From an uncultured Prevotella sp. (lineage in GTDB: Bacteria > Bacteroidota > Bacteroidia > Bacteroidales > Bacteroidaceae), in NCBI GenBank assembly GCA_934202525.1, contig CAKPYB010000013.1, forward strand, positions 1-64,000: a DNA stretch of 64,000 bases, given 5' to 3'. Both the position numbers and the translations under genes were made by a program. The notes under the pieces were generated by a model. The model searched no databases, was not told the DNA's origin, and saw nothing but the letters and a program-made list of their open reading frames with translations. Positions within the stretch are counted from its first letter, which is position 1. Each line of letters opens with the position of its first letter. Shown here one piece after another: positions 37,810 through 47,297 of this stretch.

Positions 37810-40128
37810 ATGAAGAAATTATTATTATCTATTTCAATGTTGGCATTGGCTTATACAGCCAGTGCCAATGTTCCGGTTATCAAGAGCGACCCTAAGATTG
37901 AGGCTCAGGTAGAACAAACCCTGAAGAAACTCACCTTGGAGGAAAAGATAGGTCAGATGATGGAATTGGTGACCGACCTCTTCGGTGCCAACGACAAGAA
38001 CGGTGTGTTCTATATCGACGAGCATAAGACCGATTCTATCCTTTCTCGCTATAAGATTGGCTCTATCCTCAACGCTCCAAATACCTGTGCTCCTACCGCC
38101 AAGCAGTGGGAGAAGTATATCTCACAGATTCAGAAGATTTCGATGAAGCGCATCGGCATCCCTTGTGTCTTCGGTCTCGATCAGAACCATGGTTCTACTT
38201 ATACACAGGACGGAACCCTCTTTCCACAGAACATCAATGTGGCTGCCTCCTTCAATCGTGAGATAGCTCGCCGTTCGGCTGAGGCTACCGCTTATGAGAC
38301 TCGTGCTGTGAGCGTGCCTTGGACTTACAGTCCTACCGTTGACCTCGGTCGTGATGCCCGTTGGCCTCGCATCTGGGAGAACTTTGGTGAAGATTGCTAC
38401 CTCAGTTCTGAGATGGGCAAGGCGATGGTCTATGGTTTCCAGGGCGAGGACCCTAACAACATCGACCAGTATCACATTGCCACTTCAATGAAGCACTTCA
38501 TGGGCTATGGTGTGCCTTGGACCGGTAAAGACCGTACGCCAGCCTATATCTCTCCAGCCGATTTGCGAGAGAAGCACTTCGCTCCTTTCCTGGCGGGTCT
38601 GCAGGCTGGAGCCTTGACCGTGATGGTGAATTCCGCTTCCGTCAACGGTATGCCGATGCACGCCAACAAGGACATCCTGACAGGATGGCTGAAGGAAGAG
38701 ACAGGATGGGATGGTGTGCTCATCACCGACTGGGCAGACATCAACAATCTCTATACTCGTGAGATGGTGGCAAAGGACAAGAAGGATGCGCTCCGCATTG
38801 CCATCAATGCTGGTATCGACATGATTATGGAACCTTATTCTTGCGATGCTTGTGGCTACCTTGTAGAATTGGTGAAGGAGGGCAAGATTCCGATGAGTCG
38901 CATCGACGATGCCTGTCGCCGTGTGCTTCGCATGAAGTACCGTCTCGACCTCTTCAAGAACCCAACCCAGAAACTGAAGAATTATCCTAAGTTTGGTGGC
39001 GAGGAGTTTGCCAAGCTCGCTTTGGAGGGAGCTACCGAGAGTATGGTGCTCCTGAAGAACGAGGGTAATATCCTTCCTTTGCAGCATGGCAAGAAGATTC
39101 TCCTTACGGGTCCTAATGCCAATCAGATGCGCTGCCTGGATGGTGGATGGAGCTATACCTGGCAGGGTCATCGTGCCGATGAGTTTGCCGGCAAGTACAA
39201 TACCATCTATGAGGCATTCTGCAATGAGTATGGCAAGGAGAATGTCATCTTGAACCAGGGTGTTACCTATAATGAAAAAGGTAAGTACTGGGAGGAGAAC
39301 GAACCTCAGATTCTGGGGGCGGTGGCTGCAGCGAAGGATGCCGATGTCATCGTGGCTTGCATTGGAGAGAACTCCTATACCGAGACTCCGGGCAACCTGA
39401 CCGACCTCTGGCTCTCAGAGAACCAGCGTAATCTGGTCAAGGCTTTGGCTCAGACAGGCAAGCCTGTCATCTTGGTGCTGAATGAAGGACGCCCACGTCT
39501 CATCGCCGACATCGAACCATTGGCACAGGGCATCATCGACATCCTCATCCCTGGCAACATGGGCGGCGATGCCTTGGTAAACTTGGTATCGGGCAAGTCA
39601 AACTTCAGTGGCAAGATGCCTTACACCTATCCTAAGGAAATCAATTCGCTCGCCAACTACGACTTCAAGAAGAGTGAGGAGGTGGGTACGATGGAAGGTG
39701 CTTACGACTACAATGCGAAGATTACCCAGCAGTGGGGCTTCGGATATGGTTTGAGTTATACCTCTTATAAATATAGCAACCTGAAGGTTTCTCAGTCTGA
39801 TTTCCGCCACGGCGACATCATCAAGGTGAGCGTGGATGTGAAGAATACGGGCAAGGTGGCAGGTAAGGAGAGTGTCCTCCTGTTCAGTAGCGATCTCATC
39901 GCCAGTATGGTGCCTGATGGTCGTCGTCTCCGTGCCTTCGACAAGGTGGAACTTCAGCCTGGTGAGACCAAGACTGTGACCTTCGAATTAAAGGCAGACG
40001 ACTTGGCCTTCGTTGGTTGGAATGGCAAATGGAGATTGGAGGAAGGCGACTTCAAGTTGATGATTGCTGACCAGAGTGCTGATATCCATTGCACTGATAC
40101 TTATCAGTGGCAATCTGCCAATAGATAA
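37810..40128 (+). CDS. GH3 family beta-glucosidase
   Basis: 772 residues with a signal peptide ending near TASAN. The N-terminal barrel contains [21 protein letters not shown] and the nucleophile aspartate in GVLITDWAD (D307). The second domain contains [10 protein letters not shown] and the C-terminal fibronectin-III-like domain ends in IADQSA. Full length for BglX-type periplasmic enzymes. It would trim imported gluco-oligosaccharides from the non-reducing end to glucose. Last gene of the PUL-2 operon. Confidence 0.92.
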   Translation: MKKLLLSISMLALAYTASANVPVIKSDPKIEAQVEQTLKKLTLEEKIGQMMELVTDLFGANDKNGVFYIDEHKTDSILSRYKIGSILNAPNTCAPTAKQWEKYISQIQKISMKRIGIPCVFGLDQNHGSTYTQDGTLFPQNINVAASFNREIARRSAEATAYETRAVSVPWTYSPTVDLGRDARWPRIWENFGEDCYLSSEMGKAMVYGFQGEDPNNIDQYHIATSMKHFMGYGVPWTGKDRTPAYISPADLREKHFAPFLAGLQAGALTVMVNSASVNGMPMHANKDILTGWLKEETGWDGVLITDWADINNLYTREMVAKDKKDALRIAINAGIDMIMEPYSCDACGYLVELVKEGKIPMSRIDDACRRVLRMKYRLDLFKNPTQKLKNYPKFGGEEFAKLALEGATESMVLLKNEGNILPLQHGKKILLTGPNANQMRCLDGGWSYTWQGHRADEFAGKYNTIYEAFCNEYGKENVILNQGVTYNEKGKYWEENEPQILGAVAAAKDADVIVACIGENSYTETPGNLTDLWLSENQRNLVKALAQTGKPVILVLNEGRPRLIADIEPLAQGIIDILIPGNMGGDALVNLVSGKSNFSGKMPYTYPKEINSLANYDFKKSEEVGTMEGAYDYNAKITQQWGFGYGLSYTSYKYSNLKVSQSDFRHGDIIKVSVDVKNTGKVAGKESVLLFSSDLIASMVPDGRRLRAFDKVELQPGETKTVTFELKADDLAFVGWNGKWRLEEGDFKLMIADQSADIHCTDTYQWQSANR

Positions 40129-40161
40129 GCTGGTATTGCGGTATTAAGATGTTAAGATTGG

Positions 40162-40213
40162 AATCCATTCCAGCAAGAATATTCTATGTATTCTTGTTAG
40201 GAATGGATTTTTT
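40162..40213 (+). terminator. Terminator of the PUL-2 operon
   Basis: Long hairpin: outer AATCCATTCC / GGAATGGATT, inner CAAGAATA / TATTCTTG, then seven T. Confidence 0.85.
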
Positions 40214-40354
40214 TATATGCATGTTATGTTGCTATAGCTTTTGTTACTTTGTCGTATGTAACAAAAACGTTTGCAAATTGTTCAAAATGCGTTGCTAATT
40301 GTTCAAACCTTGAAAATAATCCCCAAAAAGAATGTGAATATCAGAAAAACTTCG

Positions 40355-40362
40355 TACTTTTG
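40355..40362 (+). promoter_or_regulatory. Promoter box of uxuB-uxuA
   Basis: TACTTTTG followed by C, 44 bases before the uxuB start. The -33 element is poor. 40214-40354 holds nothing else recognised. Confidence 0.55.
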
Positions 40363-40405
40363 CCGAAAATAAAAACTATAAAATACAGAAAAAATACAAA
40401 TTACA

Positions 40406-41995
40406 ATGAAACTGAACGAAATTCTTTCAGACAGCTTTAATGCTGCAGAATGGGAGGCTAAAGGTTATCAGCTTCCTCAGTATGACATCGCAGCCGTAGC
40501 TAAGAAGACTCACGACGAGCCTACTTGGGTTCACTTCGGTGCAGGTAACATCTTCCGTGCTTTCCCAGCCGCCATCCTCAACGATGCGCTCAACACGGGC
40601 AAGTACGATCGTGGCGTAATCGTGGCAGAAAGCTTCGACTACGAAATCATCGACAAGGCTTATCGTCCTTACAATAATCTCTCTCTTCTCGTCAGCCTCC
40701 AGAGCAACGGCACCATCGAGAAGAAGGTCATCGCTTCTATCACAGAAAGCCTCAAGGCTGATAAGCAGTTTGGTGAGGATTGGGCTCGCTTGGTTCAGAT
40801 CTTCCAGGCACCAAGTCTGCAGATGGTAACTTTTACCATCACAGAGAAGGGCTACAGCTTCAATGATGCCGATTTGGCTCGTGGTCTCGATGCAGTCTTC
40901 GCTATGGGTAAGCTCACCGCTCTTCTCTATGAGCGTTACAAGGCAGGAAAGTTGCCACTTACCCTGCAGTCTACCGACAACTGCTCTCACAATGGCGACC
41001 ATGTGAAGGCTGGCGTAAAGGCTTATGCTGAGCGTTGGGCACAGGATGGTATCGTAGAGGCTGGTTTCGTAGATTATATCAACGATAGCAGCAAGATTAC
41101 CTATCCATGGTCTATGATTGATAAGATTACTCCTCGTCCACACGAGAAGGTACAGGCGATGCTGGCTGAGGATGGTTTCGAGGATAACAATACGATTATC
41201 ACCGAAAAGCATACTTTCACCGCTCCTTTCGTGAATGCAGAGGAGGTGCAGTATCTCGTTTGCGAGGATACTTATACCAACGGTCGTCCACCATTGGAGT
41301 TGGGCGGTGCGCTCTATACATCCCGCAAGACTGTAGATGAGGTTGAGACCATGAAGGTAACCACCTGCTTGAACCCTCTCCATACAGCGATGTCAATCTA
41401 TGGCTGCATGCTCGACTATACCTTGATTTCTGCCGAGATGGCTGATGAGGACCTTCGTGCCTTTATCCAGAAGATCGGTTATATCGAGGCGATGCCTGTG
41501 GTAACAGATCCAGGTGTATTGAATCCATACGAGTTTATCGGCACCGTTATCAACAAGCGTCTGCCTAACCCATTCATGCCAGATGCTCCTCAGCGCATCG
41601 CTACCGATACCAGCCAGAAGCTCTCTATCCGTTTCGGTGAGACTATCAAGAAGTATATCAACCGTGGTCTCGACAAGAGCAATCTCGTGTTGATTCCTTT
41701 GGTATTGGCAGGTTATGCCCGTTATCTCAAGGCATTGGATGATAACCTGAAGCCATTCGAGCCATCTTCCGACCCATTGTTGGCAGAACTGCAGGCTATC
41801 GTATCTCCTCTGGAGGTAGGCAAGGCTGATCAGGACTATTCTTGCCTCAAGAACCTCTATTCCCGCAAGGATGTATTCGGACTCGATCTCTACGAGGCTG
41901 GCTTCGGCGAGCAGATAGAGGGCATGGTGAAGGAACTCTTCGCCGGCAAGGGTGCCGTAAGACAGACATTGCATAAATATGTTTCTGCAAGATAA
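40406..41995 (+). CDS. uxuB: D-mannonate oxidoreductase (fructuronate reductase)
   Basis: 529 residues of the long-chain mannitol dehydrogenase family. The N-terminal NAD-binding part has VHFGAGNIFRAF. The catalytic region includes STDNCSHNGDHVK and IDKITPRP. In the C-terminal part CLNPLHTAMSIYG carries the conserved Asn and His. It interconverts fructuronate and mannonate. Assignment as UxuB rather than another polyol dehydrogenase rests on the mannonate dehydratase gene 33 bases downstream. Confidence 0.85.
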   Translation: MKLNEILSDSFNAAEWEAKGYQLPQYDIAAVAKKTHDEPTWVHFGAGNIFRAFPAAILNDALNTGKYDRGVIVAESFDYEIIDKAYRPYNNLSLLVSLQSNGTIEKKVIASITESLKADKQFGEDWARLVQIFQAPSLQMVTFTITEKGYSFNDADLARGLDAVFAMGKLTALLYERYKAGKLPLTLQSTDNCSHNGDHVKAGVKAYAERWAQDGIVEAGFVDYINDSSKITYPWSMIDKITPRPHEKVQAMLAEDGFEDNNTIITEKHTFTAPFVNAEEVQYLVCEDTYTNGRPPLELGGALYTSRKTVDEVETMKVTTCLNPLHTAMSIYGCMLDYTLISAEMADEDLRAFIQKIGYIEAMPVVTDPGVLNPYEFIGTVINKRLPNPFMPDAPQRIATDTSQKLSIRFGETIKKYINRGLDKSNLVLIPLVLAGYARYLKALDDNLKPFEPSSDPLLAELQAIVSPLEVGKADQDYSCLKNLYSRKDVFGLDLYEAGFGEQIEGMVKELFAGKGAVRQTLHKYVSAR

Positions 41996-42028
41996 TTCAT
42001 TTTTAAACTTATACATTATAATATATAT

Positions 42029-43300
42029 ATGGAAAGAACATGGCGCTGGTTTGGCAAGAAGGATAAGATTACACTTGCACAGTTGAAGCAAATAGGTGTT
42101 GAGGGCATCGTTACTGCATTGCACGATGTTCCTCTGGGCGAGGTTTGGACACGCGAGAAGATTCATGAACTCAAGGAGTACATCGAGTCTTATGGTATGA
42201 AATGGAGCGTGGTAGAGTCTTTGCCTGTGGTTGAAACCCTGAAATATGGTGGTCCTGACCGCGACCATCAGATTGAGGTTTACAAGGAAAGTCTCCGCAA
42301 CCTGGGCGAGGAAGGCATCAAGTGCATCTGCTACAACTTCATGCCTGTTTTGGACTGGGCTCGTACCGATTTGGCACACGAGAATCCTAACGGAGCCAAC
42401 AACCTCTATATGAACTGGGGCGAGTTTGCCTACTTCGATATCTACATCCTCCAGCGTGAAGGCGCTCGTGAGGATTGGGCTGAGTTCTCTAAGGAGCACA
42501 AGTGGGGCAGAGATCTCGTGGCTGAGGCTGATGAAATCAAGAAGACTTCTACACCAGAGCAGGATCATGCCTTGGTAGAGAACATCATCATCAAGACCCA
42601 GGGCTTCGTTTCCGGTAACTTCAGCGAGGGCGATTCAGCTCCTGTCCAGAAGTTCCGTGACTTGTTGAAGCTTTACGATGGCATCGACAAGAAGAAGTTG
42701 CAGGAGAACATGAAATACTGGCTGGAGGCGATTATGCCTATCTGCGATGAGTATGACATCAACATGTGTGTTCACCCTGACGATCCTCCTTATCCTGTAT
42801 TCGGCTTGCCAAGAATCATCGGTCGTGCCGAGGATATCCAGTGGATGCTCGATGCTGTGCCAAACAAGCACAACGGTCTGACTTTCTGTGCAGGTTCATT
42901 CTCTGCCGGCGAGCATAACGACTGTGTGGCTATGGCTAAGCAGTTTGCTGACCGCACCCACTTCGTTCACCTGCGTTCTTGCTACATCTTCCCTAACGGC
43001 AACTTCACAGAGGCTTCTCACCTCGGTGGTCGTGGCCATCTTATCGAGCTTTGCCGCATCTTCGAGAAGGCAGAGCAGGAGGGCAAATGCAATTCGGGCC
43101 GCAGATTGCCAATGCGAGTAGACCACGGTATGACCTTCACTGATGAGCCAGGTGGCGTATTTGATGAGAGCAATCATGGTCACAATGCCGGTTACACTCT
43201 CCTGGGCCGTATGTTTGCCATGGGTCAGATTCAGGGTGTCATCGCAACAGTAGATGATGAACTGGGCATTGAGTATAAGCAGCCGGGATTCTATGATTAG
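42029..43300 (+). CDS. uxuA: Mannonate dehydratase
   Basis: 423 residues. It starts MERTWRWFGKKDKITLAQLKQIGVEGIVTALHDVP, split here by motif into MERTWRWFGKKD and GIVTALHDVP, both typical of UxuA. MCVHPDDPPYPVFGLPRI and VDHGMTF carry conserved metal-site residues. It removes water from D-mannonate to give 2-keto-3-deoxygluconate. With uxuB it forms the core of glucuronate degradation; the isomerase, kinase and aldolase are not in this window. Confidence 0.93.
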   Translation: MERTWRWFGKKDKITLAQLKQIGVEGIVTALHDVPLGEVWTREKIHELKEYIESYGMKWSVVESLPVVETLKYGGPDRDHQIEVYKESLRNLGEEGIKCICYNFMPVLDWARTDLAHENPNGANNLYMNWGEFAYFDIYILQREGAREDWAEFSKEHKWGRDLVAEADEIKKTSTPEQDHALVENIIIKTQGFVSGNFSEGDSAPVQKFRDLLKLYDGIDKKKLQENMKYWLEAIMPICDEYDINMCVHPDDPPYPVFGLPRIIGRAEDIQWMLDAVPNKHNGLTFCAGSFSAGEHNDCVAMAKQFADRTHFVHLRSCYIFPNGNFTEASHLGGRGHLIELCRIFEKAEQEGKCNSGRRLPMRVDHGMTFTDEPGGVFDESNHGHNAGYTLLGRMFAMGQIQGVIATVDDELGIEYKQPGFYD

Positions 43301-43372
43301 TTGATAGCTTATAGTTTATAGTTATAGGCTTAGGCTATTAAGTGATTTGAAATTCAGGTTAGATAAAATACG

Positions 43373-43411
43373 AAAAAGGCTAGTGTGCGTTTTTGCATGC
43401 TAGCCTTTTTT
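43373..43411. terminator. Terminator after uxuA (bidirectional)
   Basis: 11-bp stem AAAAAGGCTAG / CTAGCCTTTTT with a T run on one side and an A run on the other. It serves uxuA and possibly the convergent gene at 43428. Confidence 0.85.
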
Positions 43412-43427
43412 GTGTGCTTGGGATGCT

Positions 43428-43847
43428 TTATTCTTTTGTTTTGAGCTCCACTTCCTCCACATATTTCACCAGTGAATCCTTGCCATTATGCAGATAGAAG
43501 TCTACACGAACCACGTGGTTGATGTCGGCATTGCCCTTTACCTTGATGTGTCGGGTCTTGCTGTACATCATCGTGTCGCGGCGTGAAGGATAGGATACGA
43601 GTTCGATGAGGTCTTTGGTAGAATTGCTGCCCACATAATAGATGCCTACGCTGTCTTTGCCGTTCCTGATGGCAGCTATCTTCGCCATCTTCTTGGCATG
43701 GGCTGCTGTGGTATCTATCGGGTAAAATTCGCTGGCAGCTACCGTGTCGCCGTCATGCTGGTCGGGTGCAAACTTGCAACTGGTGCTGGTTGTTGTGATA
43801 GTGGCAGTGGCGGCGAGGGCTGCCACAAAGTATAATATTTTCTTCAT
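43428..43847 (-). CDS. Small exported protein, possible lipoprotein (139 aa)
   Basis: Not recognised. The start is the ATG at 43847, where a signal sequence begins (MKKILYFVAALAATA). The longer frame to 44012 crosses the promoter box. STSCK near residue 24 could be a lipobox. The rest is a small, mostly beta-rich domain (IYYVGSNSTKDLIELVSY; VVRVDFYLHNGKDSLVKYV). No partner genes nearby; single-gene unit. Confidence 0.65.
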   Translation of the reverse strand: MKKILYFVAALAATATITTTSTSCKFAPDQHDGDTVAASEFYPIDTTAAHAKKMAKIAAIRNGKDSVGIYYVGSNSTKDLIELVSYPSRRDTMMYSKTRHIKVKGNADINHVVRVDFYLHNGKDSLVKYVEEVELKTKE

Positions 43848-43898
43848 TGTTATTTCCTTTCTTTTTGAGTTTTTGTTTGCTTTATGCCTTTTCGGCTG

Positions 43899-43906
43899 CA
43901 AAAGTA
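43899..43906 (-). promoter_or_regulatory. Promoter box of the small exported protein
   Basis: CAAAAGTA on the + strand reads TACTTTTG on the minus strand, followed by C; 52 bases before the start codon. Confidence 0.6.
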
Positions 43907-44096
43907 CAAAAAATAGTTTGAATGAGGGTACGGATGGGGGAACAATTTTTGCCAAAATGTAGAAAAGGGAGCGGAATGGGCGAGGAGGATAGAATTCGGT
44001 GCAAAGATACAACTTTTCTTTGATACTGCCAAATTTGGGGGTGTGATAAGGAAATGTTTGAACTATGCTTTCAGATTGAAAGTAGTTAAATTTCCT

Positions 44097-44155
44097 AACT
44101 CATAGTTTTATGGGTGACAACTCATAGTTTTATGGGTCGCAACTCATAGCTTTGC
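44097..44155. repeat. 22-bp direct tandem repeats
   Basis: AACTCATAGTTTTATGGGT occurs at 44097 and 44119, and a partial third copy (AACTCATAG) is at 44141. Period exactly 22 bp. No gene start follows closely on either strand. Confidence 0.8.
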
Positions 44156-44221
44156 TCTCTTAAAGTATAGAGTTAAGCAGTAAATCAGGTGTTTACGAGG
44201 GTTATGATGTTTTTACTACAA

Positions 44222-44421
44222 TGACTCAGTTCCTCAATAACTCAGTTCCTCAGTTTTTCTCTGACCCTTCACTTTTGTCTTTATTTAGAAGTTTATTATA
44301 TATATAAATATATATATATAATAATATATAATATATAACAATTTAAAACAACTTTGAACTATAAGGGCTATATACCCCCTAGGAAAAAACTGAGGAACTG
44401 AGTTATTGAGGAACTGAGTCA
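44222..44421. repeat. 200-bp element with perfect 37-bp inverted repeats
   Basis: Arms 44222-44258 and 44385-44421 are exact reverse complements. Each arm contains the direct repeat ACTCAGTTCCTCA twice, separated by ATA. The 126-bp centre is very AT-rich (runs of TATATA) and has no reading frame. It resembles a MITE or an extended REP element; the layout (tandem short repeats in each arm of a palindrome) recalls the 125-bp repeat at 10741. The whole gap 43848-44642 has no gene. Confidence 0.85.
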
Positions 44422-44506
44422 ATGATAGAGACTTAGAATCTTACTCTTGATACTGTTGAATATGTGCTTATGTTAAAAGTTAAGTATCAGATTATCAGAT
44501 AAATAA

Positions 44507-44583
44507 AACACTTGACCCCCTGAAATAAGGGGTCAAGTGTTGATTGTGATACCCATACGTTGTGAAACACGACGTATGGGTAT
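44507..44583 (-). terminator. Two strong hairpins after the GH94 gene
   Basis: On the minus strand the first hairpin (44549-44583) has a perfect 12-bp stem ATACCCATACGT with GTG/CAC pairing inside the loop. The second (44507-44541) has a 13-bp perfect stem AACACTTGACCCC followed by TTTTATTTATC, a plausible terminator for the GH94 gene. Confidence 0.65.
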
Positions 44584-44642
44584 GAAAAGGAGTTTCGTTA
44601 CATTGAACTTTCAAATCGTAACTTGATGAGATTTGGCTGATT

Positions 44643-47138
44643 TTACATCTCAACCACTACTTCATGCTTGCCTTCAGAGCAAGGAATGATGGCGCCTGAG
44701 ATAGGAGTGCCATCCACTGTAATCTGCTTCACGCCCTTCTGGTTTCCGCTAGGATTCTTTACTGTGATATGGTATTCGCCACCACGGAACTTGCGGGTTA
44801 CTTCATACTCCTTAGCGGTGCTTGGGAGACAAGGATCGATGAGCAAACCTTCATAATCTGGCTTGATGCCGAGGATGAATTCTGATACTGTATACCACAT
44901 CCATGCCGCTGTACCAGTGAGCCAGGAGTTCTTTCCTTCGCCCGGTTTGGCTGCATCCTTACCGGCTACCATCTGGCAGTTTACGTATGGTTCTACCTTA
45001 TGAAGTGTCTGATATTTTTCCTCTACATAGCTAGGCAGAATCTTGGTATAATGGCTCCAGGCATCGTTGCCTCGACCGGCAACCGTTTCTCCGATGATGA
45101 CCCAAGGATTGTTGTGGCAGAAGATACCGGCGTTCTCCTTGTAGCCTTCAGGATAAGAAGAAATCTCACCCATTTCTACATGATAGGTAGTGTAGGCTGG
45201 GTTGTTCAGCACCAGTCCGTGCTCGCATTCCAGTCGTTTCTTGCTGCTATCCAGTGCTTTATCGCAGAGTCCTTCTTCCAGACCGATACCAGCCATCGTA
45301 CACCAGCCCTGGCTCTCGATGAAGATTTTGCCTTCCTCGTTCTCATCACTACCAATCTTGTTGCCGAAGAAATCGTATGCGCGGAGGAACCATTCACCAT
45401 CCCATCCATGCTGCTTCACAGCCTCGCTCATCTCATCTACAGCCTGCTGCATGCGCTCGGCTTCTGTCAAATAATCTTCCTCTGCAAGACCGGCTATTTC
45501 GCCTTCCTTGCTTTCCAAAGCTTCCTTGGCAAGCTGCTTGCAAAGAGCCACATAATCCTTGCCGGTAACGACGAACAGACCGGCTATCATCAGACTCTCT
45601 GCCTTGCTTCCTTCGCCCTTGTTTTCGGTGGTCTGGAAACTCTCGTTAGGGTCCCAGGAGAAGCAGTTCAGGTTCAGACAGTCGTTCCAGTCGGCTCTTC
45701 CGATGAGCGGCAACTTGTGTGGACCCAGGTTGTTGATAACATGGTTCATCGAAATCTTGAGGTGCTCGAAGAGGCTTACTTCTGTGCCCGGCTGGTTGTC
45801 GAAAGGCACCTGCTCAGCGAGGATAGAGAAGTCGCCCGTCTCCTTGATATAGGCTACGGTACCGAAGATGAGCCAGCATGGGTCGTCGTTGAAACCGCCA
45901 CCGATATCGTTGTTGCCGCGCTTGGTGAGTGGCTGGTATTGGTGGTAGCAGCCACCGTCAGGGAACTGGGTGCTGGCGATATCGATGATGCGCTGGCGGG
46001 CACGGGTAGGTATCTGATGAACGAAGCCTACGAGGTCCTGGTTGGAATCGCGGAAGCCCATGCCTCGACCGATGCCGCTCTCGAAGAAACTTGCCGAGCG
46101 CGACATACAGAAGGTAATCATGCACTGATACTGGTTCCAGATGTTCACCATGCGGTCTAACTTATCGTTGCCGCTCTTCACGGTGAAGATGTTCAGCAGG
46201 TTATCCCAGTACTGGTTGAGTTCTGCGAAGGCAGCATCCACCTTTTCGGTGGTATCAAACTTGGCGATAAGCTGATGAGCCTTCTCCTTGTTGATCACCT
46301 TCTTGGCGCTGAACTTCTTGTCCTGCTCGTTCTCCACATAGCCCAGCAGGAAGATGAGGTCGCGGCTCTCGCCTGGCTGCAGGGTAACCTCGATATAATG
46401 AGCTGCGATAGGGCTCCAGCCGTGGGCAAAACTGTTGCGTGGCTTGCCTTCCATCACAGCCTCAGGCTCGGAAAACTCGTTGTAGAGTCCGATGAAGCTC
46501 TCGCGGTCGGTATCGTAGCCCTGAATCTCGGTGTTGACGGTGTAGAAAGCATAGTGGTTGCGGCGCTCACGATATTCGGTCTTGTGATAGATGGTAGAAC
46601 CCTCTACCTCCACCTCGCCCGTAGAGAAGTTGCGCTGGAAGTTCTCCATGTCGGTAGCAGCATTCCAGAGGCACCACTCTGCAAAGGAGAACACCTTGAG
46701 GGTCTTCACCTCCTCAGTCTGGTTCTTCAGCGTCATCTTCTGCACCTCAGCCCATGTATGGAGCGGTACGAAGAAGAGCACACTTGCCTCTACGCCGTTC
46801 TTGCTGCCCGTGATGCGGGTATAGTTCATGCCGTGGCGGCACTCGTAGCTGTCGAGCGGTGTCTTGCAAGGTTTCCATCCCGGGTTCCATACGGTATCGC
46901 CATCTTTGATATAGAAATAGCGACCGCCGTTATCCATCGGCACACCGTTGTAACGGTAACGGGTGATGCGACGGAACTTGGCATCCTTGTAGAAGGAATA
47001 ACCACCTGCTGTGTTGGATATGAGCGAGAAGAAATCCTCGTTACCCAAATAATTGATCCAAGGCCATGGGGTCTTTGGGTCAGTAATCACGTATTCGCGA
47101 TTGGCGTCATCAAAATGACCATACTTTTTTTCTGCCAT
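44643..47138 (-). CDS. GH94 cellobiose/cellodextrin phosphorylase
   Basis: 831 residues from ATG 47138 ([18 protein letters not shown] is the family start; the upstream ATG at 47186 overlaps the promoter). Typical GH94 motifs are [30 protein letters not shown] and the catalytic-acid region [12 protein letters not shown]. No signal peptide, so cytoplasmic. It cleaves beta-glucosyl disaccharides or cello-oligosaccharides with phosphate to give glucose 1-phosphate. Family length and motifs favour cellobiose phosphorylase, but other GH94 specificities (cellodextrin, chitobiose, laminaribiose) cannot be excluded by eye. Monocistronic; it would consume products of PUL 2. Confidence 0.85.
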   Translation of the reverse strand: MAEKKYGHFDDANREYVITDPKTPWPWINYLGNEDFFSLISNTAGGYSFYKDAKFRRITRYRYNGVPMDNGGRYFYIKDGDTVWNPGWKPCKTPLDSYECRHGMNYTRITGSKNGVEASVLFFVPLHTWAEVQKMTLKNQTEEVKTLKVFSFAEWCLWNAATDMENFQRNFSTGEVEVEGSTIYHKTEYRERRNHYAFYTVNTEIQGYDTDRESFIGLYNEFSEPEAVMEGKPRNSFAHGWSPIAAHYIEVTLQPGESRDLIFLLGYVENEQDKKFSAKKVINKEKAHQLIAKFDTTEKVDAAFAELNQYWDNLLNIFTVKSGNDKLDRMVNIWNQYQCMITFCMSRSASFFESGIGRGMGFRDSNQDLVGFVHQIPTRARQRIIDIASTQFPDGGCYHQYQPLTKRGNNDIGGGFNDDPCWLIFGTVAYIKETGDFSILAEQVPFDNQPGTEVSLFEHLKISMNHVINNLGPHKLPLIGRADWNDCLNLNCFSWDPNESFQTTENKGEGSKAESLMIAGLFVVTGKDYVALCKQLAKEALESKEGEIAGLAEEDYLTEAERMQQAVDEMSEAVKQHGWDGEWFLRAYDFFGNKIGSDENEEGKIFIESQGWCTMAGIGLEEGLCDKALDSSKKRLECEHGLVLNNPAYTTYHVEMGEISSYPEGYKENAGIFCHNNPWVIIGETVAGRGNDAWSHYTKILPSYVEEKYQTLHKVEPYVNCQMVAGKDAAKPGEGKNSWLTGTAAWMWYTVSEFILGIKPDYEGLLIDPCLPSTAKEYEVTRKFRGGEYHITVKNPSGNQKGVKQITVDGTPISGAIIPCSEGKHEVVVEM

Positions 47139-47183
47139 TGTTTTTTTAATGTTTATTTCTAGGTAAAATATATTATTTTCGTG

Positions 47184-47242
47184 CAAAGATAGTAAAAAGT
47201 TTCAGTTTCGGGGTTAGAAAACAGTTTTTTTTTGTATTTTTG
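47184..47242. promoter_or_regulatory. Divergent promoters of GH94 and macroglobulin genes
   Basis: CAAAGATA (47184-47191) is TATCTTTG on the minus strand for the GH94 gene. TATTTTTG (47235-47242), preceded by a run of T, serves the + strand. The latter places the transcript start near 47248, so the ATG at 47298 is preferred over 47232. Confidence 0.65.
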
Positions 47243-47297
47243 CAATGAAAAGTTTGATGATTATCATCATTCTATTAACATTTTATACAGTTGGCTT

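Noticed and set aside
43848..44012. N-terminal extension of the small exported protein
   Set aside because: It crosses the promoter box at 43899-43906 and would hide the signal peptide that begins at 43847.
44097..44155. CRISPR-like array
   Set aside because: Only two full units with 3-base gaps, no spacers of uniform length and no cas genes.
45000..46160. 386-codon open frame antisense to the GH94 gene
   Set aside because: Complementary-strand shadow of a conserved enzyme; no domain, signal or ribosome-binding site.
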